Of a stretch of DNA of 64,000 nt, positions 53,640 through 63,362 are shown piece after piece (within the stretch, counting starts at the first letter, position 1; every line of letters begins with the position of its first letter). A program made the position numbers and the translations under genes. Origin of the DNA: Galerina marginata (Eukaryota > Basidiomycota > Agaricomycetes > Agaricales > Galerinaceae); the NCBI GenBank assembly GCA_023014335.1, contig JAECYW010000003.1, positions 3,968,001 to 4,032,000 of the forward strand, written 5' to 3'. The notes below the pieces were generated by a model that saw nothing but the letters and a program-made list of their open reading frames with translations, made no database searches and had not been told where the DNA came from.

Positions 53640-55549
53640 CTAACCCTCCGTGAGGTCGATAACTCCGGCAAACGATGGTCCTGGCTTGGTCAAATCGATC
53701 ATGTCTCGAGAACTTCCCTCGACAAATGGTTCCGGCTCTGTTAGGTCAATAACGCCCTCGCCAACCAACCATCCTGGCTCCAAACTGCCCATGGCCCTTT
53801 GCCCTGTCTTGGTGTGCAAATTCTCATGCTTTTGACCGTGATTCGCTCGCTTACCTCGGGACTCTGTCTTCTGATCAGGAAAGGAATTGTCAATGGCCTT
53901 TCTCTTCAAGCTGCTGTCCATGGAACTTGAAATATCACTCGCACTGACTTGATTAGGTTGAGCCATGACGGTTCGTTTTTTCTTGTGTTTGACCACAGTC
54001 CTCTGTTGATTGATGACTCCTGCAGGAAGGAATTCATCGGAAGCCCAGACATCAAGGCTTTTAAGGTTGTCGGCGCTATATCCCCGGTGCATCAGGCCAA
54101 CAAAGTACTCGACAGAAATTGACAGTCTAGGCTGGTTGCCCAGCTTTGCAAATTGCCCTTTTCGGGTTTTACGTGTTGCCGTCAATACCTTCGCGTGAAC
54201 ATTGGGTGTTGCAAGCACTTTGGTTTTGGGATGATAGAAGAGGAGTGGCTTTTGATTTGCAATAAGTACTGGACACGTCATACACTGTATAATGATGCTT
54301 ACTTACCGAGAATAACATTTGTGCAAATACGCCTTCCCATAGATGACTGTACATTTTCTCTTTTAAGACGGATTCGGTTTTCCACCCAAGATTATCGGAA
54401 CAGAACTGAGCTATCTTGGCAATAGCAGGTTCTCGTGTTTTCCAATGGCTTTGAGATGGGGGGCTTTCTCCATGGGACCACGATGTGACTGGCTTGCTAT
54501 AGAGGTCCAACGCTTCACGATCTGGGAAGTTGACCGGAAACCGAGCTGCCAAGTTAGGGTGACAAGCTCCCAGTTGCCCTTGGGAGTTTTCCTTTAGCTC
54601 TGTGCAGATGGCGTCACGAAGACGAGGCCCGAATATATCTGGCTGCTCGCCTTTTTCAACTGCTTCAAGTAATCGGTCTCCAAAACCGCATTTCGCAAGT
54701 CCAAGTGCAACAACACGGCCACAGCCTACAACACCTTTACTATAGTCACCTCCGCTAAGTAGCGCGAAAAGGAGCATGCCACCCAACGTCAATGAAAGTG
54801 AATGTTGAATAGAATCTGAAGTATAAAGGGCTACTTCATCATCATAGGTTGCTCGGTTTTTCTTTGGGATGCTAAATTTGAATCAGATACCAATAAATTG
54901 GGCAATATATTACATGCCTTCTGAGAATGACTGGAGCTCCAAACACCAAGGTATCGCTGTCACTTGTGATAACGCCATCGATAATTCCTCGGCAATTGAG
55001 TTGGGCAAGCTCAGCCTCAGCCTCTCCTGGTGCCTTGTAATGATAGTACCCGAAGATCTCAATAAGCTCGACAGCTTGAGGAGTCCACCATATTTCCTTT
55101 TCAATTACTTTGACTCCGCGCTTATTTCCTGGACGTCCATCGCCATCGGATACAAAGACCAAGGTAGCTGCTGTTTTGCGAAAATTACATAGCTTGCTGA
55201 AGAATATCCTGAGAGCTCCGCCGTGGAACTGGCCATGGACCCCAGCTGCCAAAGTTGCAGCAGTACACTCGCACATTACGGTGCTACATAGTAGAAATAT
55301 TAATAGCCTACCCAGTCTGAGGCTTAGGGAAAATATCGGCACCTTAAGTCAACTCCAAGAACAAGATTCCTGTTCTCCGCGTTCTTTCGCTGGACCGCCT
55401 CAGTTGTGGTAAAAGCATAGAATGAAATTTGTTTTGCCGCAGGCTTGACTGTCTGTATCAACAAAAACCGGGAACAGTGTCATGGACCCAGAGCTTAATT
55501 AAAATCCAGGAAGACCTTTACTTACCTCCCACAACCCGATGATACCCAT
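53640..55549 (-). CDS. XPG/FEN-type PIN nuclease with C-terminal SIM-like motifs
   Basis: Five exons (55526-55549, 55343-55452, 54918-55283, 54307-54871, 53640-54248) give 1674 nt, 557 residues. The N-terminus MGIIGLWE is the classic XPG start. Acidic active-site residues of structure-specific nucleases are present: D43 (LGVDLS), D91 (SDGDGRP), E132/E134 (GEAEAEL), D153/D155 (TSDSD) and the GGDY motif near 212. A GEN1-like Holliday-junction or flap-cutting activity is expected. The C-terminal 240 residues have basic patches and end in three VIDLT/MIDLT motifs, which resemble SUMO-interaction motifs, the last three residues before the stop. The intron after LRS uses a GC donor (GCATGT). Such genes are multi-copy in mushroom genomes, in line with mobile cargo. 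A housekeeping nuclease is the alternative. Confidence 0.85.
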
Positions 55550-55747
55550 TGAAGCGATAAGAATATTCTGTGCTTGTAGAACGAAGACAAGTTGCTAAGA
55601 TTGCATTGTCTGAGGTGTCCGAGACACAAATACCGCAAGGCTAAGCTGTTGAATATACAAAATATAGGCTATGGCTACTAGTACCGGATTACTACTACTC
55701 ATCATATAGTATATTACTTTGTTCTACTTGTAACAACGTATGACTAT
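55550..55747. other. Spacer between the XPG and DUF6729 genes
   Basis: About 200 bp between two genes in the same orientation; it must hold the terminator of one and the promoter of the other. TATTTTGTATATTCAA-type AT-rich sequence lies around 55650. Confidence 0.4.
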
Positions 55748-58700
55748 TTACTCTAGACAGCTAACTTGTAAGTACTTTGTACCATCAATAGTAAGAAGAA
55801 GGGATGGTGAATTAAAATCTTCCGCATGGATTTCAAGGTCGTACAGACGGAAAAGGGGCTGCGTACCCTCAAAATGAATGCGTGACGCAAGTAAACGTGA
55901 AAAGGCCTCATCTTCCATTGAATACTCAACTTCGCTGATGTCGCCGCCCAGAATTTTATCGTATAGTTGACGAATCATTGACAAGAATGCGAGTGGGTGG
56001 AAGTGGGTGCCGTTTGTGAATATTCCAAGTGGCTGTGGCCAGTCAGGCAGTGGACCATCTTTTGAATCAGTTTTCGCCTTCTGACGAACACCATCGGAGC
56101 AGTAACCCTTTTTGTGATTTTCAGAAGATCCTGTGGGTCCTGGATACATAATAGTGTTGCATCGAGAGCACGTTGCAGCCTTCCGCTAAAGAAGTTCATG
56201 AGCAATTGTCATACGCATCACTATTGGTTGAGCTGGACATACCTTTACTGAGCCTTCGACCGATGAGGTTGATGTCAAAATTTCAGACTTGACAAGCGGG
56301 ACTGCATGGCAGTGTTTCTTCCAGAAGGTATCAGTACCACTTCGTCGTGCTAGTAAAGCAAATTAATATTGAAGCCTGTACATATGAAAAGAAAATCCAC
56401 CTACAAATAAAATTATTCGTCGCCAATCGTTTCAAGATGCTGGCTTCAATCTCTCCGAGCTTCTCCATCAATGCTCGAGGGTTTTTACTGATTGCTTGTG
56501 AAAGATCTTTCGACTTCCGAACCTCTGCGGAAGCCTTGTTATAAATCTTCGTTGCAAGTACCCACTTTTGGGAGTTCATCGTGAACAATGACCATTGGTG
56601 AGTTTCCCGCATGTCCATGAATAAAAAAAATTCATCGCCGCGGTCAATAGCCAAGCTCTGAGCGTTAATAGACGTAGCAGCGGAGAAGATGAGCTGTGAC
56701 CGAGTAAGTTGTGAATGCGACGGAAGTGGGAGCTGGCAGTTCAGTTTGTTAAGCAGCGAGTTTGCCTTGGCGGTTTCTGGGTTGCGTTGAGAGGGAACAC
56801 ATGGTTGTTTGAATTTAAAAAGTCCTTGTGACGCAGGTTCTGCAGCTGCATCTGTCGGAACTGCACAGTCAAAATTCATCTACAAAAGATGCAATCAGAA
56901 TTTTAAACAGGATCTAAGAACCGAGATTACCGGCTCATCCACGCCAGATGAATTTTCTGATCTGACATATACTGGTGCTGATACCTCTGAGCGCACTGAG
57001 TCTAATGCCACGTCACTGAAATGTGCCCTCTTTCTTGAAGGTCCCGGTGAGTCCAAGTCGTCATCCAAGATGATGGTTGAAGCTTTTCGTTTTGAGGACA
57101 GGGTAGATGATGACTCGGACATTACTCCATATCCTGCATGCTGCGAGCTAGAGCCAGATTGCTCGCTCATAGCAAGCAATTCTGGGTCAATCCCAAATCG
57201 AGCCAGAATTTTGGGATCGCTATGATTGTCCTCCAATGTGCGCCGCGAAATTTCTTGGAGAATTGGGTCTTCAGACTCTGCTACCTCCTCCTTAATGGTG
57301 AGAAGCCCGCCAAATGATTCGGTGTGTTCGGAATGAACTAATCCAAATACCTCATCCGTTTTGACGTCCTGGAAGATAGGTAGACGCGTAAGAGTAGCCC
57401 TGATGTTCTGGGGCTCGTTGTCGAGTAACAGGTTGAAAGAAGCAGCCAAGTGCCCAACAAGGCGGACATGGTGAGATCCGGAGGAAAAGGAGACCAAAAG
57501 GTCAGTTGACGAAGGTCGCTGCCGTGTTTTCTCGTGTGACAGGAAGACTCGGATATTTCGGCGTAAGACGAAGTCATGAGCAAGCGCAGCGTAGACTTTA
57601 ATTCCGCTTGGCTGTGCCCGTTGAAGGGAGTTCCAACCCTTATGCGAACCTTCAATCCGGCTTCCATCCGAAGCAATATCTTGGCGATGTCGGGCCAGAC
57701 ATCCTTTTTCGACATGGCTGAGTTGATCTGCATGTACCTGAAGATAATCTGTTAGTTAGAATACAATGATTTGAAAAAATCACTCAATCGAACCTTAGAT
57801 GATGCGGCAGACCAAACTGAGCCTCTCAGGGACCACTTCTCATATGCTGCACGCAAGCGCCTCTCTTGGTCTCCTTTTGGCCAGTACTTTGCGAGGCCGT
57901 CTTTTCCAGACCCTGATTGTAATATAGCATTGCGTATATCTTGGGCGACTTCACTTCGGTATGGATTTTTTGTGCCGTTGAGAATTGTGGTTAGGTACCT
58001 GTAAACCTGTTAATATTAAATTTGAAATGAAGTTTAGAGCATACTAACCTCATCATGAAATGATACACATCTAAAACGATCCGAAGTGTTGGGATGGCCA
58101 GCAAAACTTGCCGTCGAATTTGGCAGCAATTGTCCGCCACCAGCATCTCTGGCAAATTTACTCCGAGAGCCTTGCATCTCTTAATGTATTGCTCGAGAAT
58201 TTCGCGAATTTCAGCAGGCGATTGACTCTGGCAGAATCGCTGGGTTGAGGTTGTAGTTTAGTGGGAGTGGAAGTGATGAGAGAAGATTAGATCAGATACG
58301 TACCCACGCAAGTATTTCATTCAACTCGTTTATGACACTTAATATCCCACCCTTCATCAGCTTCACTCTTGTCCCGCTCTTATCGATAACAGCCGCCTTT
58401 CCTGCAGATTTGAACGTATTATCGAGCGACAGAGCAATACCTGATTTAGTCCTCAGTAAGTCTTTTTTCAAAAATAGAAATGTATGTTTGGCCTGACCTG
58501 TTCGTGTTTTGAGGTATGAAGAGGACTCGGCTTTTCGAGTCTTCTTCACAAACTCCAGGTAAATGTCTGTGACCATATCGTCAGTAATACAACTGTCACC
58601 GTACCCCTCTGGATCATTCCACTGCGAGAAATTCTGGAGAGCGAGTGGTTGAAATGGGCTTGGCCTTCGCCTTGCGAATGCGGTAACATATTCAAGCATT

Positions 58701-59673
58701 TGCTGATGAAATTCAAGCAGATGCAATTCTGGGAATAAATGGTGAGCATTTTATCATTTAAAGCGAAGGAAATATATAAGAAACTCACGTTTTATATGCT
58801 CTTGCAGGCCTGCAGATGTTAATGATGGACGTAATTCGTTAACTAGATCAAACAACTCGTGTGTTACCGCCGAACAGTGCATAAAATATGGAATGGTCCC
58901 TAGCCCGCAAGAGTTGTAAGCAAACATATTCTTTTTGAACAATTGAAGCGAACTGACGGGGAATCCTCCAGTGTTCCCACTTTTCCCAGAAGAATTTGTT
59001 TGTTGTTGCGAAACACGATCCCTTCTCCTTCTCATTTGACCCACCCTTTCCGTACTTCATTCGGCAAGGCTTGCATCGGAGCTGATAGCCAAGAGCTCTT
59101 TCCTCACGACGCACACCGTGGACATCGCGGGCGCCTGTTGCCGTCCACCCGTCCCAGAGGATGTCCTTCGAGTCGCATTGTGGACATTGCAACAACCCAA
59201 CACTCGGGTGATAGACAGGGTGAATGACTGTCAATGCCTTGATGTAGACCGTATTGGGTAAGATCCTTGGGTTTACTTCGCGCTTTTCTAAATGATAATA
59301 CGAAGGTGGTAGGAAACGTGGGCCCAAGAGTGGTACATCCTTTTTGAGGGGTGGAGGTATTGTGCTCGAACTCGCATTGCCGTGAACAGAGGTTTCATGA
59401 TGGATATAGTCGACATATTCGACAACTGCCGCCTCCCATTCCAATTGAAGACTCTGCTTTGACTGGTTTTCCCTGTTCTTCTTCCAACTATCAACCCTAT
59501 GTTGGATCTGTCAAAGTTTCTCGGTGAGTAGGAGTCTTTAGTGTGGCAGCCTGCAGACATACATTTTGATTCCACTTCTTTTCAAACAGCTTCTGTTCAC
59601 TGGTACTCTTTTGTAAGTTCTTCAAGATGTTTCGGACAGCAGTTGGCTCAAATACATCTCCCGGAATTGACAT
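55748..59673 (-). CDS. DUF6729-family protein with transposase-like DDE core
   Basis: Eleven exons sum to 3363 nt (1120 residues) with every junction in phase: 59563-59673, 58958-59507, 58789-58899, 58498-58728, 58304-58440, 58049-58239, 57794-57998, 56931-57737, 56405-56879, 56243-56349, 55748-56185. It starts MSIPGDVFEPTAV. Residues 100-190 hold LGPRFLPPSYY and a zinc ribbon (CPQC at 145-148, CKPC at 182-185) with GWTATGARDVHGVRREE, the segment I associate with DUF6729. An RNase H-like core follows: SLDNTFK (D near 341), VADNCC (D near 417) and RIEGSHKGWNS (E541), consistent with a DDE/D transposase. A nuclear-looking basic and Ser-rich linker follows, then DEFFLFMDMRETHQW, KNPRALMEKLGEIE and a C-terminal CSRCNTIMYPGP cysteine motif. 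Known members are numerous in basidiomycetes. The role is inferred from the core, not demonstrated. Confidence 0.85.
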
Positions 59674-60022
59674 TATGAGTAGAGCACATGAACAATAAAG
59701 ACTGAGGGTTGAATTTTAGACCATTTGCTTTTACGTGTCACTTTCTCCCTAGTCGATCACTTAATTCACTTCCCGATCACTTTACTTTGCATTCAAAACC
59801 TTCCTGACCTTCAATTTTTCAGAGATGGACTCTCAATCAAGAGTATTTATTGCTGAGAAACTGAGGATCACTACTGAGAATTGAGAACTGAGAATTGAGA
59901 ACTGAAGGTGACAAGCACAAAGCATTTGCAAAACATTGAGATGGCTCATATTGTAGACTCAGACAAGGGACAAGAAAGAATTTACAGAAGAAGTTAAAAG
60001 TTTCAGGGCAAATGAAGGAACC
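59674..60022. other. Intergenic, small repeat only
   Basis: Contains three or four ~14-bp copies of ACTGAGAATTGAGA (59873-59913). Nothing else recognised. Confidence 0.5.
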
Positions 60023-60879
60023 CTACCCGACATGCTCAGCAGATTCTTCGTTAACGCGACGACCATCAACCGAGTGCCTCCCCCCATTTACGTTAGCATG
60101 AACATTGTTGAAAGTCTGAGAAAATGACAGGGAAGAAAATACGTCAGTACCTAGTAATGAATACAAAGTGTTGAACTTACGTTGGGCATTGGGGACACCG
60201 ACGGCGTTGGAGTAAGGAGAGTCGGCGGCGTGGAACTGTACCGAGGTGCTGATGCCTGCAAACAGCCATAACTCATGTCAGTACATAGTATGCTCGTAAT
60301 GCAAAGAGTTGAACTTACGTTGGGCATTGGGGATGCCGGTGGCGTTGGAGTACGAAGAGTCGGCGGCGTGGAACTGTACCGAGGTGCTGACGCCTGCGAA
60401 CAGCCATAACTCATGTTAGTACATAGTACGCTCGTAATGCAAAGAGTTGAACTTACATTTGGCATTGGGGACGCCAACGGTGTTGGAGTGCGAAGAGTCG
60501 GCGGTGTGGAACTGTACCGAGGTGCTGAAGCCTGCGAACGGCTATAGCCCAGAGTACGAGTGTGGTTCGCCGCAGTCGTTGACGACCCCGCTTCACAGTG
60601 GGAGTCTGCATCCAAGACACAATGTCAAAATCAACGAGAAACTCGAGAGAGAAAGAGGGTGAACACACCGTTATTGACCTCCGCCTCCTGTCGCTCTCTC
60701 TGGTTATTCCTCTGCCGGCGCCTTTGGTTTCGAGCTGTAGATTGAAAGGTAAGCATAAAAGATATTAAGAAATAATCTGCCGACAGACCTTCTACCCTGC
60801 GGAGTCTGTCTCGTTCAAGAGCCAGTGCCTGGGCGCGTTGAATACGGTTGCGTACATCTCGAGGCATGTTGTGATGCAT
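60023..60879 (-). CDS. Small basic protein with three tandem exon copies
   Basis: The N-terminus (MHHNMPRDVRNRI) is followed by a highly charged helical stretch (RAQALALERDRLRR, then ARNQRRRQRNNQRERQEAE) that could bind nucleic acid. The next exon ends in a 25-residue segment ASAPRYSSTPPTLRTPTP..SPMPN. Two more exons then repeat this segment, each 75 nt with a 63-nt intron between, so the DNA repeats every 138 bp (splice donors at about 60180, 60318 and 60456). All introns are phase 0, so copy number does not affect the frame. A final exon ends SAEHVG and TAG at 60023-60025. Upstream exon usage before 60879 is uncertain. I recognise no family. Confidence 0.6.
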
Positions 60880-62071
60880 GTACCAATGAATCTAGTTGTG
60901 AAAGAGAGAGATAGGATAAGTGGTCATGTCTGGTGTCCCGAGAGCAAAACAACGACTTACAGAATGAGTGAGAAGAAAGTAGTGGGTCCAATGTTGCTCT
61001 GAGACGCGTCGTGAATGCTACTTGTATTTGCGCCATCTTGGAGTTGACCTAAGGACTCGATCGCGAGAACAGAATGACGCGCTGTTGTCTGGGGGTGGTT
61101 TCGGTGGACCCAGGCTAACGGTTCCGCTGGTTGTTGGTGTTGGGATCCTGTGCAATCCTGGGTGCAAAGGTTTTGGCTTCATTTGGGTCGATGTGACTGT
61201 GTGTGTCACAAGCCGTTTTCGTTCAGTGCGCGTGAGCCTTGGGTCGCTTTCGGTCCTTCGGTTTTTCAATCGGTCCTTCGGTCAAACTCGGTCCTCGCCG
61301 CCCATTTTGGAAATCCCTTGACATGGCGGAGCTGCCAGGTCAAAGGGGTCAAGTGTCACGTGTATGCCAAACTTGGGCCTACCCGCGACAGTTGCAAAAG
61401 TAGGGAGAGACTGAGAGTAGCGGAAGCTTGCATCGTCCTCTGTCGCGGAATTCATAGGTAGAGTAATAATAGTATATTGGAGGTGTTGAATGCGTAGTTC
61501 AAACCCATATCGTTCCTCCTGCTCCTTTGGTTCAAAAATCCACCATGACCCCATCATGATTCGCCACTCTGGCCATATTTTCATTACAACAAGACTCACT
61601 ACAAAAATGATAAGATTCATGTAAACGCCTGGTGCAAGGCATGTATAAACTCCCAGAAACGTGTCCTGATGGAGCTGGACGCGTCAAAAGTTCGTGCCGG
61701 CGAAACTGTTGCAACATGAACGCCTTTGGAATTAGAAACCGCAGGTAAGTTGGCGATAGCGTCTATTATATTGACTGACCTAACCAATACGTAGCCATTT
61801 CAAAGGTCAGCCCCATTTTTGGCAAAGCCGCCCACATGCAAATACATATCAAGGGCTGCAAATCACTCACTGCTGCTAATACCTATTGCTTATGAATGTT
61901 TCCAATTTACAGCTTACTTAGACGGAAACTCTCTAATATCATACTTTTGTTGCATAGAGTGGTTCAAAGCAGCTTAAAATGGACAGTTAAACGAGGTAAG
62001 TAGGACGTAAACGAAACGCAGACGCTTTGACGCGGGAGTCATCCGGCTGTCGGGTCTCCAAATTGCCGTGT
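60880..62071. other. No convincing gene
   Basis: An exon-like frame at 60965-61036 (MAQIQVAFTTRL) with a donor GTAAGT could be an untranslated or alternative first exon of the small gene at 60023-60879; its frame does not continue. 61040-61900 has only short frames on both strands, including a Gly/Val-rich one. Nothing else was recognised. Confidence 0.35.
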
Positions 62072-62176
62072 TCGCACGACCCTTTGTTGACCGGTCAGGC
62101 CTGGTTGACCGCTTCTTGACCTTTTTTTGACTGACCCCGGCCTGACCGGTCATGACCCGGGTCAGTGACACCACTG
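62072..62176. repeat. Right terminal TGACC/GGTCA cluster
   Basis: Holds TTGACCGGTCAGGCC, GGTTGACC, CTTGACC, TGACCCCGG, TGACCGGTCA and TGACCCGGGTCA, ending GACACCACTG. It is the inverted counterpart of 52641-52750, similar in motif content but not alignable base by base beyond the last 10 bp. Confidence 0.6.
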
Positions 62177-62357
62177 GCCTCTGTTTTCGAGAGAAACAGC
62201 CAACAAAAACACGAGTTCTTTCTTTATTGTCTGTTTCTCAAAGATACAGCAAGTCGGGGATACTTAAAAAGGAAAGCCCGAATGCTGTTTGTGAAAGAAA
62301 CAGGCGATAAAGACAGAAGACATATTTTTTACTGCTATTTCTTTGGAAAACAGAGGC
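62177..62357. repeat. Foldback repeat abutting the right terminus
   Basis: GCCTCTGTTTTC (62177 onwards) is the inverted complement of GAAAACAGAGGC (ending 62357). The arms extend about 75 bp with mismatches and share the GAAACAG and AATAAAG words. It is probably a small MITE. It begins exactly where the candidate transposon ends, so one of the two boundaries may need revision. Confidence 0.6.
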
Positions 62358-62424
62358 AGGTGCCAGCTGTGAGACGCACTCCCGGTGTTCGACATCAGTA
62401 CACACTTTTTCTCTTCTTAACACC

Positions 62425-63000
62425 ATGTCTGGCCGAGGAAAACCTGATCTTTCCGGGTACAATTACGGGCTCATCTCGTCGCTGGTGGTAACAACACACG
62501 GGGCAGCTTTACCACGACCGGACAAGGAACTAGATGGTGCTCCAGTTTCTCTTGCTGGTCGGATCAATGCCGAGGAGGATACTACGGGGTCGGGCGTTCT
62601 CGATACGAACAAAGAAAAGACAGCTGTGGGCGAGGACGCTGAGGGCTTGACGTATCGTCCTCGGACAGCGGAGACTCGCCGAGTTTATGAGCTCTTTTTG
62701 TCGGCGGTTCATACCTCGCTGCCCAGGACATCGTACGCCGCGCCGCGGACGCCGTGCTCGAGACATTCAAGAACGAAGATATGACAGAAAGATCTCGACA
62801 AGAAAACGGAGGTTGAGGAGGTCGTCGGGTCCATCTCGAGCGAGCAGTTCTCCCAGCTCGTTGATCTGTCCAAGAGGATCACGGACTACAACCCGGACGA
62901 TTCTCCAACTGGCTTGGTTACTGTGTCTCAGTCTGTTCGAAGTATACCCGGCATCTCTGGTTGGACCTACGGCACCATCTCGTCGCTCGTACGTATTTGA
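62425..63000 (+). pseudogene. Brr2 helicase N-terminal relic
   Basis: Starts MSGRGKPDLSGYNYGLISSLV and runs through LPRPDKELDGAPVSLAGRI and YRPRTAETRRVYELFLSAVH, the N-terminal region of Brr2. The frame then shifts before AQDIVRRAADAVLETFKNED, and shifts again before DLDKKTEVEEVVGSISSEQF and LVDLSKRITDYNPDD, so at least two frameshifts fall within about 110 nt. Shortly downstream ISGWTYGTISSLVRI repeats the SGYNYGLISSLV motif, a hint of a second N-terminal fragment. The helicase body is absent. Confidence 0.8.
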
Positions 63001-63362
63001 CCACTTGTTTAAACACCCCATTTTGAGGATGAATTGTTAGATACTTGGCTTCGATGAATGATGCATGGAAGCTTATTTATGAACGCAGAGTTATAAGAAA
63101 GAGGAAAGGATCAGAGTATCATTCAGGACGAGGAGGGGACACACCTGCATCGACGGAAGGTATGACATCCCGAATCCCGGTCTACCTTCTGATCCTGACG
63201 GAATTGTAGGTGAAGCTTTGAAAATTTGAAGATCCATTCGTTTTCGAACACCTTACTATAATAATACTTGGAAACAATATATATACCTACTTAGATTCCA
63301 TGCATTCCCCATCTCCTTTCCTCTTCTTTTCTCTTCAAACCCTTTTCGTTTTCATCATCCCC
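63001..63362. other. No gene seen
   Basis: AT-rich sequence with a run of CT-rich DNA at 63300-63360 and no frame of note. Confidence 0.5.

Larger units (their letters stand above)
52641..62176. mobile_element. Candidate cargo transposon with DDE protein and XPG nuclease
   Basis: Inverted copies of CAGTGGTGTC (52641-52650 and 62167-62176) bracket the three minus-strand genes described below. Inside each end lies a cluster of TTGACC/GGTCA and CCGGCC words over about 100 bp. Short inverted ends with dense subterminal motifs are the usual layout of hAT- and KDZ-like DNA transposons, and the DUF6729 gene inside has an apparent DDE triad. The 8 bp outside the two ends (GACAATGT and GCCTCTGT) do not match well, although CCACTGGCCTCTG occurs at both sides (52621-52633 and 62171-62183). 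The boundaries are plausible, not proven. Confidence 0.45.

Noticed and set aside
60150..60560. CRISPR-like array of three direct repeats
   Set aside because: The repeats are exon-intron units in a eukaryotic gene with splice signals at each junction, not short repeats with unique spacers.
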